From positions 1-50,072 of IMG/VR virus record IMGVR_UViG_3300043331_000099: a stretch of DNA of 50,072 nucleotides; one strand, 5' to 3'. The number at the start of each line of letters is the position of its first letter. Within the stretch, counting starts at the first letter, position 1. Below are positions 40,043 to 47,844 of this stretch, one piece after another. The notes under the pieces are model-generated. The model was not told the DNA's origin and did not search any database. It saw only the letters and a list, made by a program, of their open reading frames with translations. The DNA is from a virus. Both the position numbers and the translations under genes were made by a program.

Positions 40043-40409
40043 AAGACATAACTCCGTTTATACCAATTACTCTACATGGAATACTTGCACCCTTAGCTTG
40101 TTTAATCATATTCTTAGTTCCCCTAGACCTAGGATGTAAGAAAGCTACTACATAATCAGGCTTTCCTTCCACAATCATCTCAGAATTCCTTAAATGTCCT
40201 GCAGCCTTACCGTATTTATCCCAGTCAGCAGGAAACTCTGCAACTGGAATACCATTAGCCTTAGCCCATACTTCACCTAAGGTATCTGCTCCCTTAGCTT
40301 TACCAGAGATAACACAGGTAATTTGGTTCTTCTGATGGAGGTCATCCAATACCTCCGCCAGAAGATTAAGATCAGTCATGTGTCGGCTGCCACATACTAT
40401 AACTCTCAT
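40029..40409 (-). CDS. SLOG-fold (DUF2493-type) nucleotide-binding protein
   Basis: 126 residues with the Rossmann-like signature MRVIVCGSRHMTD, a CVISGKAKGADTLGEVWA segment (Gly-rich nucleotide loop) and VAFLHPRSRGTKNMIKQA. These are the hallmarks of the DUF2493/YspA branch of SLOG proteins, which bind NAD-, ADP-ribose- or nucleotide-type ligands. GGGAGG precedes ATG. Overlaps the DUF4326 gene upstream (ATGA); the two families are often adjacent in phages, suggesting a joint role in nucleotide sensing or salvage, or counter-defence. Confidence 0.75.
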   Translation of the reverse strand: MRVIVCGSRHMTDLNLLAEVLDDLHQKNQITCVISGKAKGADTLGEVWAKANGIPVAEFPADWDKYGKAAGHLRNSEMIVEGKPDYVVAFLHPRSRGTKNMIKQAKGASIPCRVIGINGVMSYDTI

Positions 40410-40663
40410 TTGTTAGCCTCCCTTAGAAGGATGTCTGCATGACATGCTTTAGGCGCACAGTAACATACCAAATCTTTTCCACGTAATGGTTTCAAATCTA
40501 GGTTTGGAAGAATGTACCTCTCAAATAGAGAAATAGCCCTGTCCCTGGATACATTTGGGGGTTTATGAGATATTTTGTATGGATTTCCCCAAGGACTTCC
40601 ACGTCCTACATACACAGCATCTTCAGGGATTTCATCCAAATGTTTGTTTAGAACTTTAGGCAT
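40406..40663 (-). CDS. DUF4326 protein (85 aa)
   Basis: Contains VYVGRGSPWGNPYKI and RGKDLVCYCAPKACHADILL, the two conserved blocks of DUF4326, including the C-x-C...CH cysteine/histidine set. Length matches the family. Molecular function is unknown. Coupled to the SLOG gene downstream by a 4-base overlap. Confidence 0.8.
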   Translation of the reverse strand: MPKVLNKHLDEIPEDAVYVGRGSPWGNPYKISHKPPNVSRDRAISLFERYILPNLDLKPLRGKDLVCYCAPKACHADILLREANK

Positions 40664-40672
40664 CTTGCTCTA

Positions 40673-40834
40673 CTATGCTGCTGTAGGTATATTCTCCATA
40701 AGGTACTTAAGTATCTTAGTTTCTTTGTCTATAGCTTTAGAGTATTCTTTAGGATTACTTTCTTCCATATACTTAATAGATTTACGTAATTGATTAATAG
40801 TATAGAAATCTACAGGTCCTATAATGTTATTCAT
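40673..40834 (-). CDS. Small helical protein (53 aa)
   Basis: AGAGGAAG stands directly before ATG, which overlaps the preceding stop (ATGAATAA). Helical sequence NNIIGPVDFYTINQLRKSIK, then Lys/Glu-rich. Resembles small phage proteins with a DFYxINQLRKSI start. No function known. Confidence 0.55.
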   Translation of the reverse strand: MNNIIGPVDFYTINQLRKSIKYMEESNPKEYSKAIDKETKILKYLMENIPTAA

Positions 40835-41177
40835 CTTCCTCTATTCCAGTCATAAGATTAGGTACTATTTCATGTAAAGACCATTGTTTACAGAATTCCT
40901 TAGGATCTACAGGTACATATACTTCATGTTCTTGGTTCAAATTAACCATCAATTGTACTGTCTTCCTCCACTTATAATCTACATGGTATTGCATTAAATC
41001 CATCTTACTGGGATGTTGTTTACTCTTAGCAAAGAACACAGTACCTACCGGCAATTCACTTAACCAATCCCCATCTTCCGGTGGTACTTTACCACCAGGA
41101 ATACTAATCAATTTAGTCACCTTTTTATCCTCATCGTCTTCTTTCTCCTGTTGTGTTACTAGTCGAGGACCCTTCAT
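40827..41177 (-). CDS. Hypothetical protein (116 aa)
   Basis: Soluble protein with a charged N-terminus (QQEKEDDEDKKVTKL), a Gly/Pro turn (PGGKVPPEDGDWLSELPVG), and an acidic C-terminus (GIEEDE). The pattern of strands around TVFFAKSKQHPSKMDLMQYH suggests a compact alpha/beta domain. It overlaps the next gene. No family recognised. Confidence 0.55.
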   Translation of the reverse strand: MKGPRLVTQQEKEDDEDKKVTKLISIPGGKVPPEDGDWLSELPVGTVFFAKSKQHPSKMDLMQYHVDYKWRKTVQLMVNLNQEHEVYVPVDPKEFCKQWSLHEIVPNLMTGIEEDE

Positions 41178-41244
41178 AGAATGCCTCTCAATCGCCTTAG
41201 GAAGGCCGTACAGAGGTTATTTCTTCTACACGGTACTTTAGTAC

Positions 41245-41487
41245 CTATGTAGTGATTTTCCACGCTCTTACCATGGTTTTAATACTTTTGTACTCTACTT
41301 TACCCTCTTTGTGTAAGGCATGTAAGACTTGCCCAATTTTAGCAGAATACTGCCTCCTTTGTCTAGGAGAATCTTCTTCAGAGAAGGGGTAAATCTTCTC
41401 TGCTAGCTCTGATACTAGGAACCATTGATCCCTGCTGAGGTAACGAATTACGATTTTCTTTAACTCTTGTGTAGTAAAGAACGCCAT
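41245..41487 (-). CDS. Winged-helix-like DNA-binding protein (80 aa)
   Basis: Layout fits a winged helix: LKKIVIRYLSRDQWFLVSELAEKIY (helix-turn-helix), then a Glu/Arg helix and strands KVEYKSIKTMVRAWKIT (wing). Likely a small transcription regulator. A perfect palindrome GGTACTTTAGTACC (41231-41244) lies just beyond its stop and could be an operator. Confidence 0.5.
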   Translation of the reverse strand: MAFFTTQELKKIVIRYLSRDQWFLVSELAEKIYPFSEEDSPRQRRQYSAKIGQVLHALHKEGKVEYKSIKTMVRAWKITT

Positions 41488-41489
41488 AC

Positions 41490-41693
41490 TCAGTCTCCCT
41501 TTACCGTTTTCTGATTCTCTGCCTTAAGTTTAGAAGGAGGTTTACCTTCTCTGCCTAGAAGGGTCTTCCTGAATGCTTCAGGATCGTCAGGATAGTAATA
41601 CCCACAGTTTAACTTACAAACGTGGATCGATAGCTCAGCTCTGCCTTCCAGGATCATTAGGACAAAGCCTAAGTCGTGCTTACATTCCATCAT
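41490..41693 (-). CDS. Small Cys/His protein (67 aa)
   Basis: Start set at ATG 41693, 7 bases after AGGAG, instead of the longer frame to 41744. Contains CKHDLGF and HVCKLNCGYYYPDDPEAF: His/Cys spacing able to hold zinc. The tail is basic (GKPPSKLKAENQKTVKG). Function unknown. Confidence 0.5.
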   Translation of the reverse strand: MMECKHDLGFVLMILEGRAELSIHVCKLNCGYYYPDDPEAFRKTLLGREGKPPSKLKAENQKTVKGD

Positions 41694-41715
41694 CTCCAAG
41701 CTCCTATCATAGGTT

Positions 41716-41937
41716 TTATTTGACCCTTTTCTTTCTCCAGTCATAGAGACAGGTTATAGGGCCTTGACTCTGTGCTTTCTCCAAGTGTTGAGCACAGAGG
41801 GCTTGAACTGGGTCTACCCAACAGACACATCCCAGAGGAACGTGGAAGATACCTACGGCTTCTCCTCTACAACCTAGAATAGAGAACCTACACTCTACTG
41901 CTGTTAACTTTGGAGACTTAGTCCATAGTTCATCCAT
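41716..41937 (-). CDS. Cys-rich small protein (73 aa)
   Basis: Overlaps the stop of the glycosylase gene as TGATG; GGAG lies 6 bases ahead. Contains four to five cysteines (ECRFSILGCRGEA, GCVCW, ALCAQH) in about 40 residues, then QGPITCLYDWRKKRVK. Possibly zinc-binding. No family recognised. Confidence 0.55.
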   Translation of the reverse strand: MDELWTKSPKLTAVECRFSILGCRGEAVGIFHVPLGCVCWVDPVQALCAQHLEKAQSQGPITCLYDWRKKRVK

Positions 41938-42626
41938 CACAATCTCCAGTTTATGGTTGGTAAGGCTTGGTCAGCTAACGCTGCATTGATTCTGGAGAAT
42001 AACTTACAACCCAAGAACGTAGGACGTTGTCGTCTTTCGGTGGAAATACTAGCTCTAGGTGATGGGTGTACTGTATTAATTACAGTATTATTAGAGGTTA
42101 GTTCAGTCATCCATGATTGGGCTACTCTACCCATACCTACAAATACTAATCCTCTCTTACCCAGTTCGGAGATTATTTCTTTAGTTAATAATTCCCACTC
42201 AGGCCATTTATGAGATAAAGGTTTCCACGCTTCACAAGTAGGGTATATGTTCCATAGAAAAACCCCTTGCTTACACCATGGAGTCAAATCTCCTGAAGTA
42301 GGAAAGGGGAGTTTTAAGTCATCAGAATATTCTTTGAATATATTAATCAGACTAGGAGGCATCTTCCTAAATGGAAGGAGACTTGGGCCAGGAAGCTCTG
42401 GAGGGAGAGAGAAAGCTATTCCACACGCATCCGCAGGATTAGGGTATGGATCCTGACCGAAGATGACCACACGTACATCCTTGAAAGGAGTTACGTGCAT
42501 TGCTTCGAACATACTTTTTTCAACGGGACAAACTTTTACACCTTTTTGTTCAAGATCAAACAGCTTTTCTTGTACAGCGTCCCATTCTCCTGATGACCAG
42601 AATGTTAGATCATCCCACGTCTCCAT
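41937..42626 (-). CDS. ung: Uracil-DNA glycosylase, family 1-like
   Basis: About 229 residues from ATG 42626, 9 bases after GGAGG. Shows the UDG catalytic loop GQDPYPNPADACGIAFS (catalytic Asp at residue 59), a GVFLWNIYPTCE strand and the HPSPRAS motif with the catalytic-loop His. It removes uracil from DNA. In a phage this could cleanse its own DNA, or attack uracil-containing competitor DNA. It sits between primase-helicase and small genes of the replication run. Confidence 0.85.
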   Translation of the reverse strand: METWDDLTFWSSGEWDAVQEKLFDLEQKGVKVCPVEKSMFEAMHVTPFKDVRVVIFGQDPYPNPADACGIAFSLPPELPGPSLLPFRKMPPSLINIFKEYSDDLKLPFPTSGDLTPWCKQGVFLWNIYPTCEAWKPLSHKWPEWELLTKEIISELGKRGLVFVGMGRVAQSWMTELTSNNTVINTVHPSPRASISTERRQRPTFLGCKLFSRINAALADQALPTINWRL

Positions 42627-42819
42627 CGAAGAAGCCCTCCAATCTGTACATGTCCCCATTCTTCATGAAGACAAGGAGATGTCCATTAGTCTGTTCTGCG
42701 TATTCTACTTGATGTGCCCAAAGTTGTACTACCTTATGCCCATCTCTTAGGCCGCAATAGGCGCTGATCTTGTCATTCCAGTAGGCAGAAGTAAGGATTT
42801 CTCTGGGTTTAACTGCCAT
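42610..42819 (-). CDS. Hypothetical protein of the replication run (69 aa)
   Basis: ATG at 42819 follows AGGAGAG at 7 bases. Contains SAYWNDKISAYCGLRDGHKV then HLLVFMKNGDMYRLEGFF, a compact beta-rich pattern seen in small phage proteins near the primase. Overlaps the primase-helicase gene by 73 bases and the glycosylase start by 17. Function unknown. Confidence 0.55.
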   Translation of the reverse strand: MAVKPREILTSAYWNDKISAYCGLRDGHKVVQLWAHQVEYAEQTNGHLLVFMKNGDMYRLEGFFDGDVG

Positions 42820-44336
42820 TCTAAACTCTCCTCTTTGAAGGTCCATGTGTCATGGTCAAACTTTAGTCTACCTGCAGCACCAGTTTTACCTGAAAACCTA
42901 TTCTTAGAAATTACCAAATTAACTGTATTACGTTCATCAGGATCATTACTAAGCACATCTCTAGTAGCATCTATTCTAATATCAGCTACCTTGGAGAGAT
43001 ATCGTGAGCCACGTGTCTGTCCTAGATCGTTAACATGACTTACGAAGATCAAAGCAAAGTTTAGTTCCTTCACCATCATTTCAAGTCTGGTGGCAATGTA
43101 GTCAAGTGCTCGTCTTTCGTCGTCACCTGCGAGGCCAGAAACAGCCATAGACACGTGATCAAATAACACAAAAGTGCAATTACGAGCAGCGACGAGAAAC
43201 CGAATATAGTCGAGTAGAACCTCTGGATCATCGCTCCCAAAGTGAGAATAAAGGTACAGACGCTCGTCAGTCCCAACAAGGTTCTGAAGGGCAGCAAACT
43301 GCTCACTATCCGATACGCCGCAATCCGGAAGGTGGACTGGTCGGCGTAGTTCCAAGCCTGCGAGAGCTTGGAGGTGTCGTCTTTTAGGCTCTTCCAGATA
43401 TATTGCGCCGATTGCATGATCTGTCTCCTTCAAGAGATGATGCTCAATAGTGTGCATCAGTTCAGTTTTGCCAACACCTTCTTGTGCAGTTAGCAAAACG
43501 GACTCCCCTGGCCTGATCCCGTAGGTCATTTCAGTAAGAGTCCTAAAGGGGTAAGGAACACCTTGGGCTGGTGGTTGTTTGAGTATCTTCTCGAATTCTG
43601 CGAGTGAGGAGATTATCTGCTCTGGTAAGTATTTGCGTGCGTTAGCATATATATTCCTCAGCTCATCAGCTTCCCCAACCCTAAGGTAGTCGTTAGCATC
43701 CTTTCGGTTGCTAAACTCTAGAACGAACGTTTTAGTATAGTCAAACAGTTTCGTGACGCTTCGGAGAGCCTGTCTACCTGGCTCATCATTGTCGAAGGCA
43801 AGGTAGATATGCTGGAATGAGGTGATGTAATCTCGATCCACAGTGCAATCCCGCAGAGCACTGCTAGAAGATTGAACGCTACAGACAGGGATATTAAGAA
43901 CTTCGTAGAGGGAGAGCGCGTCATCCTCGCCTTCTGTGATGACGATAGCTTTCGCAGACCCTGCTGCGAATTTCTCTTTTCCAAATAGTCCCGGTTCCAC
44001 AGTGCCATCTGAGTAGAACTCCTTCTTGTCGAGCTTACGGACCTTATGCCATTTACCTCCAGCATAAGGGTATCCAACAGCTACTGGTTTACCTTCGGCG
44101 TCTATCTTAGAAAGTACACCGTAAAACTCATGGGTTCTCTTTGAGATACCACGTCTAGGTAAATATTCGTAAGTATAATCTATATTATTAGGCGCTCCCT
44201 TACCATTCTGATAATAATTACAAGAATAGCAGTAGCCATGCCCATCGTCATACAAGTGAAACGCATCACTACTTGGACAACTAGGACATGGCAATCTGCC
44301 TTGAACTACTTTACTTCCCGCATTCCCTTCTCGCAA
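42747..44336 (-). CDS. Primase-helicase (T7 gp4-like)
   Basis: 529 residues from TTG 44336. Zinc-binding primase finger CPSCPSSDAFHLYDDGHGYC then CNYY (near residues 17-40). Toprim motifs AIVITEGEDDALSL and YLAFDNDEPGRQAL in the middle. RecA-type helicase half with Walker A AQEGVGKTEL and later DHVSMAVSGL and FVSHVNDLGQTRGS. Together these give a protein that makes primers and unwinds DNA at the fork. It overlaps both neighbouring genes and is the main partner of the polymerase. Confidence 0.88.
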   Translation of the reverse strand: MREGNAGSKVVQGRLPCPSCPSSDAFHLYDDGHGYCYSCNYYQNGKGAPNNIDYTYEYLPRRGISKRTHEFYGVLSKIDAEGKPVAVGYPYAGGKWHKVRKLDKKEFYSDGTVEPGLFGKEKFAAGSAKAIVITEGEDDALSLYEVLNIPVCSVQSSSSALRDCTVDRDYITSFQHIYLAFDNDEPGRQALRSVTKLFDYTKTFVLEFSNRKDANDYLRVGEADELRNIYANARKYLPEQIISSLAEFEKILKQPPAQGVPYPFRTLTEMTYGIRPGESVLLTAQEGVGKTELMHTIEHHLLKETDHAIGAIYLEEPKRRHLQALAGLELRRPVHLPDCGVSDSEQFAALQNLVGTDERLYLYSHFGSDDPEVLLDYIRFLVAARNCTFVLFDHVSMAVSGLAGDDERRALDYIATRLEMMVKELNFALIFVSHVNDLGQTRGSRYLSKVADIRIDATRDVLSNDPDERNTVNLVISKNRFSGKTGAAGRLKFDHDTWTFKEESLEWQLNPEKSLLLPTGMTRSAPIAA

Positions 44337-44997
44337 AGTAATAATAATCCTCTATATGAATGTTTCTTGCAGTATAACGTTTGACTGGAGAGTACAAGAT
44401 GTCTGTTAAATGTTCATCCCAGAAGTCTTGATTGGCCACGTACATATACGCACGTACCTTCATCATCTTCATGGGAGTTCTGACAGTGATCAACGGCAGT
44501 TTCATGTTAATGAAACCTTCTGCCGGATCTGTTTGTTTTAGAATTCTCCAGTATGGAATATGGATATCAACTCTTTTACGGATGAAACATAACCCATTAT
44601 CCATCCGTTTGTCAAGTTTTAAATACTCCTCTGAGCGAATAGAATACAGTTCCCCCCTTATCCTAGCTTTAGGAGTTCTAGGATGGGAACGATATTCCTT
44701 CTCAAAGGCCATGGCCCAACTCTCACTGCCTAAGTCTTTCTTCCATAAGCAGTAATCTGGGTCTGTAAAACCAGTAGCTAGGTATTTAGCATCTGCAGGA
44801 AGCTGGTCATGTGCTTTGTGTCCTTCCATCATCTCGTCATAGACGAATAAACGACGGTGAGAACACTGTTGCAGATGCCAGAAGTCGGGGGTATATTCAA
44901 CCGCCTTCTTCTTATCGTGTATCCAGGACATAGTTGGGCTGTGCTGGATTAGCACCATCTTTTCGTCAGTTACGGGAGTTTTCCTGCTGAATAACAT
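44311..44997 (-). CDS. Gamma-glutamylcyclotransferase-like fold protein (228 aa)
   Basis: GGAGG lies 6 bases before ATG. Shows the GGCT-like sequence order: RLFVYDEMMEGHKAH (phosphate-loop-like FVYxxMxxG), AKYLATGFTDPDYCL, ARIRGELYSIRSEEYLKLDKRM (RGELY strand and LD turn), then CFIRKRVDIH. The general acid of true cyclotransferases is not certain here, so it may only share the fold. Other phages carry similar proteins with no known role. Overlaps the primase gene. Confidence 0.6.
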   Translation of the reverse strand: MLFSRKTPVTDEKMVLIQHSPTMSWIHDKKKAVEYTPDFWHLQQCSHRRLFVYDEMMEGHKAHDQLPADAKYLATGFTDPDYCLWKKDLGSESWAMAFEKEYRSHPRTPKARIRGELYSIRSEEYLKLDKRMDNGLCFIRKRVDIHIPYWRILKQTDPAEGFINMKLPLITVRTPMKMMKVRAYMYVANQDFWDEHLTDILYSPVKRYTARNIHIEDYYYFARRECGK

Positions 44998-45030
44998 CCC
45001 CGACCTCCGCAGCTAGAGTTGAAGGGAGTA

Positions 45031-46443
45031 TTAGGCAACCTTGCGCTTAGGCTGGGGAGGAATCCCAGCGGGCAAGGGTTGCTGCGTCATGGTGGGAGCA
45101 GGAGCCGGAGAGGTATCCGGTTGGGCGGGAGTTTCTGCGGCTGGTGCACGTGACTTGAGTACAGCACACAGATCACGGATCAATAAAGCTGCATGTTTCC
45201 AGTGCTCCTTGGCCAGGACCATGTAAGCAGACAGCTCAAGGTTGTACATCTCGGACAGATTCTCGATGCCAGGAGATACCTCTACGAACGAAGGTAGTCT
45301 GAACTCAGACTTGGTAATCTCGTCCGGAGAAGGAATCTTCTTAGCCTTGCTGTCTTGGACGGACTTGACATAGACTTCGAACTTCTTCTTCTCCTCCGCA
45401 GAGACAATAGCAGCAACCTCAGGCACAGGAGCTGGCTCGATGTGCTTCGTTGCAGTATCCGTCTCGACAGGAAGTTGATCAGGAGAAGCAGGTTGAGGAG
45501 GAATAGCAGCAGCAGAAGACTGCAGTTCCCTGAGTTTCTCGAAGCCTTTGGCCGGTTGCTCGGGAATTAGCAAGACTTTAATCCCTTCCCATCCTTCAGG
45601 CACAAACCCCATCTTAGCACGGATGTGGTTCTTCTTGTCCTTGCCTTTCAAGTGAGGGGGAATGGTGTGGGCCTTCACACTCTCAGCTTCTTTCGCAGTC
45701 ATAGGCTTGTCGCCTGCCTCAATGACTGGCTCTTCTTTGCCCTTGGTCGGTTGAGGAGGAATTGCCGAGGGCTTAGTCGAACCACCGCCAAAGATGGCGG
45801 CTAAGCCGGACTTCTTCGGCTCTGGTTCCGGGACTTTCTCTCCGTAACCGAAGTGGTCCGATACCCAGCCCCAATCGTAGGCGCGGGTATTTCCCTCGCC
45901 CTTCGTGAAGCTGGTGATCTTGCCATCCCACGTCATCAACGTGATGATGCTACCTTCCTTGCACGTAGCCAGTAGAGTGGTCTGTTCCAGATCGGTCTTC
46001 AACTCCTCCAGAACCTTGTCCAAGCTACCGCCAGCAAGGCGGTGGAGCTGGCTGATCTTGGGGATCAGAAACTTCTCCACCATACGGTGGATCTTGTCCA
46101 TCTTGGAACCCTCCGGAGATATACCGGAGAAGTCTCCATCCAAGAAAGCGATCAGCAACGGTGTCTTGTTGTCCTGCCCGAACAGGAGAACATAAGGCTG
46201 CAGGCGATTGGTGTCGCCGTTTACAGGCTCATCTCCAAAGAAATACACTGCATCACTCTCGGGATACTGCTGTTCGACGACAGACAGTGCCGTAGGATCA
46301 GGGTCCTTTTCCACGGACCATGTCTCTAGGCCTTTGTCGCCTACGACAGCTACCCCAAGGGTGTGCTTGCAGCGGGCGGTACAGAACTGCAAGTACTGCA
46401 AGGGCACATTATGTCCCTTGTTCCTTTGGACTATAACAGACAT
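45031..46443 (-). CDS. Hypothetical modular protein with IPPQP linkers (470 aa)
   Basis: N-terminal 200 residues form a folded alpha/beta domain (TLGVAVVGDKGLETWSVEKD, YVLLFGQDNKTPLLIAFLDG, DWGWVSDHFGYG). The rest is Pro/Ala/Lys-rich linker with three IPPQP motifs, a helical segment near residues 350-430, and the C-terminus GIPPQPKRKVA. Repeated short Pro motifs suggest docking to a partner. Family not recognised. AAGGAG lies 9 bases before ATG. Confidence 0.6.
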   Translation of the reverse strand: MSVIVQRNKGHNVPLQYLQFCTARCKHTLGVAVVGDKGLETWSVEKDPDPTALSVVEQQYPESDAVYFFGDEPVNGDTNRLQPYVLLFGQDNKTPLLIAFLDGDFSGISPEGSKMDKIHRMVEKFLIPKISQLHRLAGGSLDKVLEELKTDLEQTTLLATCKEGSIITLMTWDGKITSFTKGEGNTRAYDWGWVSDHFGYGEKVPEPEPKKSGLAAIFGGGSTKPSAIPPQPTKGKEEPVIEAGDKPMTAKEAESVKAHTIPPHLKGKDKKNHIRAKMGFVPEGWEGIKVLLIPEQPAKGFEKLRELQSSAAAIPPQPASPDQLPVETDTATKHIEPAPVPEVAAIVSAEEKKKFEVYVKSVQDSKAKKIPSPDEITKSEFRLPSFVEVSPGIENLSEMYNLELSAYMVLAKEHWKHAALLIRDLCAVLKSRAPAAETPAQPDTSPAPAPTMTQQPLPAGIPPQPKRKVA

Positions 46444-46460
46444 AGAGCAACTCTCCTTTG

Positions 46461-46970
46461 CTATGCCTTGGTTGCGCCCATCAAGATTTCCCCTAGCCTG
46501 TTCATGGGCATAACAGGTTCAGGCCTGAACATAATCGTGGTTTCGTTAGGCAGAGGAACTTTCTTGTACACGCCATTTCGCAGACGTTCCTTGATGTCCC
46601 TCTTCAATTTCTTAATTCTCTGCTTCTCGTTAGGACGAGGAAAGATTTCGGGCAGTACTGTCCCGAATTTCTCGTACATCACACGTGACTCAGCCCGTGT
46701 AACCTTGCCGGAATAGACCAACTCTTCAACGTGGTCTACAATACCATCGGCCATCAGTCGATCAAGTTGATACTGACGGTATTTGTTCATGTCTATGGTC
46801 CTTGCCCTCATTGACCACAAGCCTAAGCTCTTCAACGCTGCTAGAACACACAGCGATAGAAAGCTAATCAACAGTACTAAGGCAGCGGCTGATACGACCG
46901 CCCCTGTATACTCTTCCAGACCTGGAAGAACCCCACTCGCATCAGTAGATTGGATGATCATATTCACCCT
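46461..46970 (-). CDS. Single-pass membrane protein (169 aa)
   Basis: Start at ATG 46970, 6 bases after AGGAGG; the longer frame would read into the tRNA. Membrane segment near residues 20-42 (VVSAAALVLLISFLSLCVLA), then a large charged cytoplasmic-type domain (RQYQLDRLMADGIVDHVEEL, KQRIKKLKRDIKERLRNG). The ATG begins 7 bases after the tRNA CCA end. Function unknown. Confidence 0.6.
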   Translation of the reverse strand, partial: RVNMIIQSTDASGVLPGLEEYTGAVVSAAALVLLISFLSLCVLAALKSLGLWSMRARTIDMNKYRQYQLDRLMADGIVDHVEELVYSGKVTRAESRVMYEKFGTVLPEIFPRPNEKQRIKKLKRDIKERLRNGVYKKVPLPNETTIMFRPEPVMPMNRLGEILMGATKA

Positions 46971-46976
46971 CCTAGT

Positions 46977-47063
46977 TGGTACCCACGACAGGAATCGAAC
47001 CTGCACGCCATTATTGGCTAGGGATTTTAAGTCCCTTGCGTCTACCTATTCCGCCACGTGGGT
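46977..47063 (-). tRNA. tRNA-Leu(UAA)
   Basis: 87 bases with CCA encoded. Acceptor ACCCACG/CGTGGGT, D arm GCGGAATAGGTAGACGC, anticodon arm AGGGA-CTTAAAA-TCCCT with anticodon TAA, a long class II variable arm (AGCCAATAATGGCGT), and T arm GCAGG-TTCGATT-CCTGT. All arms are canonical. It would read UUA (and UUG), a codon frequent in this AT-leaning genome and often rare in GC-rich hosts. Confidence 0.93.
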
Positions 47064-47208
47064 GAATTACCGAGAGCATAATACTCTCTAACTTGTTCTT
47101 CGGAACAGTGAGTTTAGCAGCACAGGCGTCACATAACCACGAACTAACTGCAGCCGAGCGGTACGGTTGCTTGGTACGTGTCTTTCCGCACACGCACTTT
47201 AAAATCAT
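47011..47208 (-). CDS. Zinc-ribbon protein overlapping the tRNA (65 aa)
   Basis: GGAGCACGTAT precedes ATG. The first 34 residues contain CVCGKTRTKQ and CDACAAKL, a short zinc-ribbon pair. The frame then runs into the tRNA gene; its last 18 residues (HPRGGIGRRKGLKIPSQ) are the tRNA sense strand read as protein. Either the C-terminus is really made, or a stop was lost. Confidence 0.5.
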   Translation of the reverse strand: MILKCVCGKTRTKQPYRSAAVSSWLCDACAAKLTVPKNKLESIMLSVIHPRGGIGRRKGLKIPSQ

Positions 47209-47238
47209 ATACGTGCTCCACTTCGTATGAAACTACCA

Positions 47239-47273
47239 AATAAAAACCCCGACACCCATTACAGGTGTCGGGG
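47239..47273 (-). terminator. Strong intrinsic terminator
   Basis: On the minus strand CCCCGACACC, a 7-base loop, GGTGTCGGGG, then TTTTTATTT. It ends the gene at 47300-47791 and separates it from the zinc-ribbon/tRNA unit. Confidence 0.88.
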
Positions 47274-47299
47274 CCAACTCCCTGTCTAGGTGAGGGCAG

Positions 47300-47791
47300 C
47301 TAGGCGGGAGATGTTAATGAATCACTCTCTTGCCACAATACCCTGTTGTTGTTTATGGCCCACATGGCCTTGTCTTTAGTGGGGTATATGCAGGATCGGA
47401 ACACACGGTTGATCCTGTAGTTTTCATGAACTACATAGAACTTGGTACCACTAAAGAACAGGCGGTACCTATGCATTCTATTACTGTACTCTTTCAGTTC
47501 TATGTATTTGAAATCTTCCAACTTCTGTCTTGTAACTGATTGAATAAGTTTCTTCTTTGTTTCAATGTGGTGTGTACGCCACTGTGTTGCAGGCACAGGC
47601 GCATCAAACCCATATGGTGCAGGAGCACCATCAGGTGTTCTTGGTTTCCCTGGCATAGAAAAACCTGCTGCTCTCAGCCAGGAGTGAGCGAACGCCTTTG
47701 GCGTCATTCTACTACCGGCATTGACGGCGGTAGCGCTGAAGCGTTTAAGGTAGGCACGCTTCAGTTTTTTGGACTTCCTTTGTTTCCCCAT
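47300..47791 (-). CDS. Hypothetical basic protein (163 aa)
   Basis: GGAGG lies 6 bases before ATG. Strongly basic N-terminus (MGKQRKSKKLKRAYLKRFS), a Pro/Ala linker (GKPRTPDGAPAPYGFDAPVP), then a C-terminal alpha/beta domain. A TTGACA lies upstream (47836-47831), but the best TATAAT is too far from it to call a promoter. Possibly DNA-binding. Followed by the strongest terminator seen in the window, so it may be monocistronic. Confidence 0.6.
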   Translation of the reverse strand: MGKQRKSKKLKRAYLKRFSATAVNAGSRMTPKAFAHSWLRAAGFSMPGKPRTPDGAPAPYGFDAPVPATQWRTHHIETKKKLIQSVTRQKLEDFKYIELKEYSNRMHRYRLFFSGTKFYVVHENYRINRVFRSCIYPTKDKAMWAINNNRVLWQESDSLTSPA

Positions 47792-47844
47792 TACTAACCT
47801 CCATTATACATTCTCTCATAGCTAGGTCCCTATGTCAACATGAC

